From Hyphomicrobiales bacterium (GTDB taxonomy: Bacteria; Pseudomonadota; Alphaproteobacteria; Rhizobiales; Beijerinckiaceae), in contig JANYDZ010000289.1 of the NCBI GenBank assembly GCA_025363375.1, positions 1 to 8,745 of the forward strand: a stretch of DNA of 8,745 bases. The letters run 5' to 3'. Each line of letters starts with the position of its first letter. The first letter of the stretch is position 1. Both the position numbers and the translations under genes were made by a program. Below the pieces are notes generated by a model. It had not been told where the DNA came from. It saw only the letters and a list, made by a program, of their open reading frames with translations, and did no database searches. Positions 5,796 through 8,745 of the stretch are shown here, piece by piece.

Positions 5796-7871
5796 ATGAG
5801 CGCCTGGATGATCGGCGTCGACACCGGCGGGACTTTCACCGACCTCGTGGCGGTGGAGGAGACCAGCGGCGCCATGCGTTTTGCGAAGGTCGCGTCCGTC
5901 CCCGCCGACCCCTCGCAAGCCGTGATGAACGCGCTGGAGGAGATATTCGCGGCGGGCGTCGCGCCGGCGGACGTCGCCGCCTTCGTGCATGGCACAACCA
6001 TCGCCACCAACGCGCTGCTGGAAGGCAAAGGCGCGAAGACGGGCCTGCTCATCACGCGCGGTTTTCGCGCGGTCTACGAAACGCGCGGCTGGTCGCAGCC
6101 GCAGGGCAGCGACCTCATCGATCCCTTCTACCGCAAGCCGCCGCTGCTGATTCCGCAGCGCCTCACCGAGGAGGTGACGGGACGGCTCGATTTTCAGGGG
6201 CGCGTCCTCGCGCCGCTCGATGAGAACGATGTGCGCGCGGCCGCAAGGAAGTTTCTGGCGGCGGGAGTTGAATCGGTCGCGGTCTGCTTTCTGTTTTCCT
6301 TCATCGATCCCGCGCATGAGCGGCGCGCGGCGGAAATATTCTCCGAAATGGCGCCGGCGATGAGCGTCTCGCTCTCGTCCACGGTGCTGCCCGTGGTGCG
6401 CGAATACAATCGGCTGTCGACGACCGCGGTCGACGCCTATGTCGGACCTCGCGTAAAGGCCTATCTTGGCAGGCTCGCCGAAAAACTGGGCGCGCGCGGC
6501 GTGACCTCGCGGCGGCTGTTCGTCATGCAGTCGAACGGCGGTTTGCTGCCGATCGAAACAGGCGCGCGCGCGGCCAACCAATTGCTGCTGTCGGGGCCCG
6601 CCGCCGGGCTCGTCCCCCCGGCGGAACTTGGACGTCTTTCCGGCGCGGGTCACGTGGTGACGTTTGACATGGGCGGCACCAGCACGGACATCGGCGTCAT
6701 CATCGAAGGCCGCGTCGGCGAAACCTCCGCCGGCGTGTTGGCGGGGCAGGATATCGGCACGCCCATGCTGCGCGTGCGCACATTGGGCGCGGGCGGCGGC
6801 ACGATCGCGCATATCGGCAAGGACGGCCTTCTGAAGGTCGGGCCCGAAAGCGCCGGCGCCGTGCCGGGCCCTGCGTGCTACGGGCGCGGCGGCGAGACGC
6901 CAACCGTCACCGACGCCAATCTCGTCCTCGGCGCGCTTGGCGCCGCCAGGCTCGCGGGCGGGCTGAGCCTCGATGTCGCGCGCGCGCGCGCCGCCATCGA
7001 GGCGAAGATCGCGGCGCCGCTGGGCCTCTCGGTTGAGGAGGCCGCCGTCGGGGTGCTGCGCATCGTCAACAACGCCATGGCCGTGGATCTGCGCCTGGCG
7101 TTGCGCGAGCAGGGACAGGACCCGCGCCGCTTCGCTTTGATGGCGTTCGGCGGCGCGGGCCCCGCGCACGCGACGGAGATCGCCCGCATGGCGCGCATTC
7201 CCCGCGTGCTGGTGCCTTTGCGTCCCGGCCTCAATTGCGCGATGGGCCTGCTGCAGACCAAAGTGCGCCATTCCTATCTGCGCTCACTTTTGCGCAAGCT
7301 TGCGGATATCGCGAGCGACGACGTCAACGCGATATTCAACGCGCTCGAAGCGCAGGCCCGCGCCGACATCGCGGCCGAGGGGCTTGAAAAGGAGCCCGTC
7401 GTGCTCCGGCGTCTTGTGGAGATGCGTTATCTTCAGCAAGGCTATCAGCTCGCCGTGCCCTGCGAGGCGCCCTTCAACGATGCGCAAAAGCCGGAGTTGC
7501 GCCGCGCTTTCGACGCCATCCACCGCGCGACCTACGGACAGGCCGCGCAGGACGAACCCGTGGAGATCGTTACGTTCCGCCTTGTCGCCGAAATCGACGT
7601 GCCGCAACTCTCCCTGCCCGCCATGCCGACCGGCGACGGCTCTCCCGACCGCGCGCTGAAGGGCCGCAGACCGCTTTACGACACGGGCAGGAAGGCCTTC
7701 GTCGAGGCGAAAATTTTTGACCGCGAAGGCTTGCGCGCGCGCGACGCGATCGCCGGCCCGGCCGTCGTCGAACAATTCGACGCGACGACGATTGTCCTTT
7801 GCGGGCAGACGCTCGAAGTCGATGGTTTCGGCACCCTTGTGATCGCCACGGGAGCCTCAGATGCAAGTTGA
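5796..7871 (+). CDS. hyuA: HyuA-type subunit of hydantoinase/oxoprolinase family (ATP-dependent)
   Basis: A 691-residue protein, normal for the HyuA family, which includes ATP-dependent N-methylhydantoinase, 5-oxoprolinase and acetone/acetophenone carboxylase subunits. It has the ASKHA-type ATP site: GVDTGGTFTDLV (7-18) and FDMGGTSTDIG (290-300). Other family blocks are HGTTIATNALLE (65-76), MQSNGG (244-249), SGPAAG (266-271), GAGGGTIA (331-338), GPESAGAVPGPACYG (349-363), FGGAGPAHA (451-459), EMRYLQQGYQL (542-552) and GPAVVEQFDATTIV (654-667). The usual GRQ-RP-YDL signature after GFR.V is replaced here by ETRGWSQPQGSDLIDPFY (95-112), suggesting a distinct subfamily, so the substrate is not assigned. 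The ATG at 5796 is used because the family starts at MIGVDTGGT and a GGGGTGGG stretch lies just upstream; ATG 5808 is an alternative. It overlaps hyuB by 11 bp. The gene symbol denotes family, not proven hydantoin hydrolysis. Confidence 0.9.
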   Translation: MSAWMIGVDTGGTFTDLVAVEETSGAMRFAKVASVPADPSQAVMNALEEIFAAGVAPADVAAFVHGTTIATNALLEGKGAKTGLLITRGFRAVYETRGWSQPQGSDLIDPFYRKPPLLIPQRLTEEVTGRLDFQGRVLAPLDENDVRAAARKFLAAGVESVAVCFLFSFIDPAHERRAAEIFSEMAPAMSVSLSSTVLPVVREYNRLSTTAVDAYVGPRVKAYLGRLAEKLGARGVTSRRLFVMQSNGGLLPIETGARAANQLLLSGPAAGLVPPAELGRLSGAGHVVTFDMGGTSTDIGVIIEGRVGETSAGVLAGQDIGTPMLRVRTLGAGGGTIAHIGKDGLLKVGPESAGAVPGPACYGRGGETPTVTDANLVLGALGAARLAGGLSLDVARARAAIEAKIAAPLGLSVEEAAVGVLRIVNNAMAVDLRLALREQGQDPRRFALMAFGGAGPAHATEIARMARIPRVLVPLRPGLNCAMGLLQTKVRHSYLRSLLRKLADIASDDVNAIFNALEAQARADIAAEGLEKEPVVLRRLVEMRYLQQGYQLAVPCEAPFNDAQKPELRRAFDAIHRATYGQAAQDEPVEIVTFRLVAEIDVPQLSLPAMPTGDGSPDRALKGRRPLYDTGRKAFVEAKIFDREGLRARDAIAGPAVVEQFDATTIVLCGQTLEVDGFGTLVIATGASDAS

Positions 7872-8745
7872 CCCCATCACCATCGAGATCGTCGCGGGCC
7901 GCCTTCACGAAGTGACCGCGACGATGGAGCACGCGCTTTATCACGCCGGATATTCGCCCATCCTGCGCGAATCGCGCGACGGCACAGCCGGCGTGACCGA
8001 CACGCGGGGGCGCGTGCTCATGGTTGGCGGCGGGCTGCAATATCATTCGCTGCCCTACGAGCAGGCGGTGGCCTGCGTGCGCGCGCGCTTTGGCGACGCG
8101 GGGATGCGCGACGGCGACACGTTCGTCGTCAACGATCCCTACAAGGCCGGCAATTCACACGCTCCCGACTTCGTGGCGGTGACGCCGGCTTTTCACGAGG
8201 GCGTGCTGATCGGCTTCGGCGTCAGCATCGCGCACAAGACGGACGTTGGCGGACTCGTGCCGGGTTCATCGAGCGGCGCGTCGCGCGAAATTTTTCATGA
8301 CGGCATGTTGATTCCGCCCGTGCGCTACATGAGCAACGAGGGCGTCAACGAGGCGGTCGAGGACATCATTCGCAACAACAGCCGCACGCCCGCCGCCGTG
8401 ATCGGCGACCTGCGTGGGCAAATCGGCGCCACGCGCCTCGCGGGCAAGGGACTCGCCGCGCTCTGCGATGAATACGGGCGGGACTGCGTGCTCTCGGTCA
8501 TGCAAAGCATTCTGGACCTTACAGCGCGCCGGCTGCGCAACGAACTCGCCTCGTTCCCCGACGGCGAGGCTTGCGCGGAAGGACGGCTCGACCACGACGG
8601 CGCGCATTTCGACGCGCCCGTGCGCGTCGCGGCCCGCGTTGTGAAAACCGGCGACCGCCTGCTGATCGATCTATCGGGGTCGGACCGGCAAACCGTGGGG
8701 CCGGTGAACCTGACGCCGGCGACGGCGAGGGCGGTGTCGTGTCTC
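7861..8745 (+). CDS. hyuB: HyuB-type subunit of hydantoinase/oxoprolinase family, N-terminal part (cut by window edge)
   Basis: The first 295 residues of the partner subunit of HyuA; family members are usually 500-600 residues, so about half is beyond the right edge. The reading starts MQVDPITIEIVAGRL, typical of HyuB, and shows the conserved blocks SPILRESRDGTAGV (32-45), FVVNDPYKAGNSHAPDF (88-104), IAHKTDVGGLVPGSSSG (123-139), HDGMLIPPV (146-154) and DLRGQIGA (183-190). The aspartates and histidines of the second and third blocks belong to the conserved core that binds metal in acetone carboxylase. The segment YHSLPYEQAV (61-70) differs from the more usual IPVHLGSM, and the NDPY...H loop looks longer than the form I remember, so this is a divergent subfamily. 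A good ribosome site (GGGAG, 7850-7854) precedes the ATG, which overlaps the end of hyuA by 11 bp, indicating translational coupling and a complex of the two products. Confidence 0.9.
   Translation, partial: MQVDPITIEIVAGRLHEVTATMEHALYHAGYSPILRESRDGTAGVTDTRGRVLMVGGGLQYHSLPYEQAVACVRARFGDAGMRDGDTFVVNDPYKAGNSHAPDFVAVTPAFHEGVLIGFGVSIAHKTDVGGLVPGSSSGASREIFHDGMLIPPVRYMSNEGVNEAVEDIIRNNSRTPAAVIGDLRGQIGATRLAGKGLAALCDEYGRDCVLSVMQSILDLTARRLRNELASFPDGEACAEGRLDHDGAHFDAPVRVAARVVKTGDRLLIDLSGSDRQTVGPVNLTPATARAVSCL

Noticed and set aside
5618..6055. N-terminal extension of the second lipocalin-like protein to a start at 6055
   Set aside because: The extension lies inside hyuA on the opposite strand and lacks family similarity; the ATG at 5617 has a ribosome site and matches the paralogue's start.
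5373..7271. Long minus-strand open frame (632 codons) across hyuA and the second lipocalin-like gene
   Set aside because: It overlaps two well-supported genes in other frames, and its composition is low in hydrophobic residues and typical of a GC-rich shadow frame.

Overview
The window is high-GC DNA from an alphaproteobacterium, very probably of the order Hyphomicrobiales (Rhizobiales). The main evidence is a ChvI-type response regulator divergent from a HugZ-like gene and an ATP-type PEP carboxykinase (pckA). I recall this chvI / FMN-binding protein / pckA arrangement from rhizobial and related genomes. A methylotroph-like member such as Beijerinckiaceae or Methylocystaceae is possible, but the sequence alone does not settle the genus.

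Layout. (1) 1-405, minus strand: the N-terminal part of chvI, running off the left edge. (2) 406-657: divergent promoter region with short GGCTTAA repeats. (3) 658-1443, plus: a split-barrel FMN/heme-binding protein of the HugZ type with a DUF2470 tail. (4) 1444-1648: pckA upstream region with a perfect 9-bp inverted repeat, probably an operator, and a possible leader hairpin. (5) 1649-3265, plus: complete pckA. (6) 3291-3316: a strong hairpin terminator shared by two convergent genes. (7) 5617-3383, minus: a compact three-gene group of two tandemly duplicated lipocalin-like proteins followed by an ArsB/NhaD/OCA2-type membrane transporter. (8) 5618-5795: divergent intergenic region. (9) 5796-8745, plus: hyuA and the first part of hyuB, the two subunits of an ATP-dependent hydantoinase/oxoprolinase-family enzyme, overlapping by 11 bp and running off the right edge.

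How it may work together. The left half is conserved central-metabolism and envelope-stress material: ChvI is half of the ChvG-ChvI acid/envelope two-component system, and PckA carries out the first committed step of gluconeogenesis from C4 acids. The right half looks accessory. A divergent pair of transcription units combines a two-subunit ATP-using amidohydrolase or carboxylase with two small putative ligand-binding barrels and an ion-coupled permease. This is consistent with uptake, binding and processing of an unknown small compound, but the substrate cannot be read from the sequence. That module, with the unusual variants of HyuA and HyuB, is the most interesting part of the window. I saw no tRNA, rRNA, CRISPR array, insertion sequence or phage gene.
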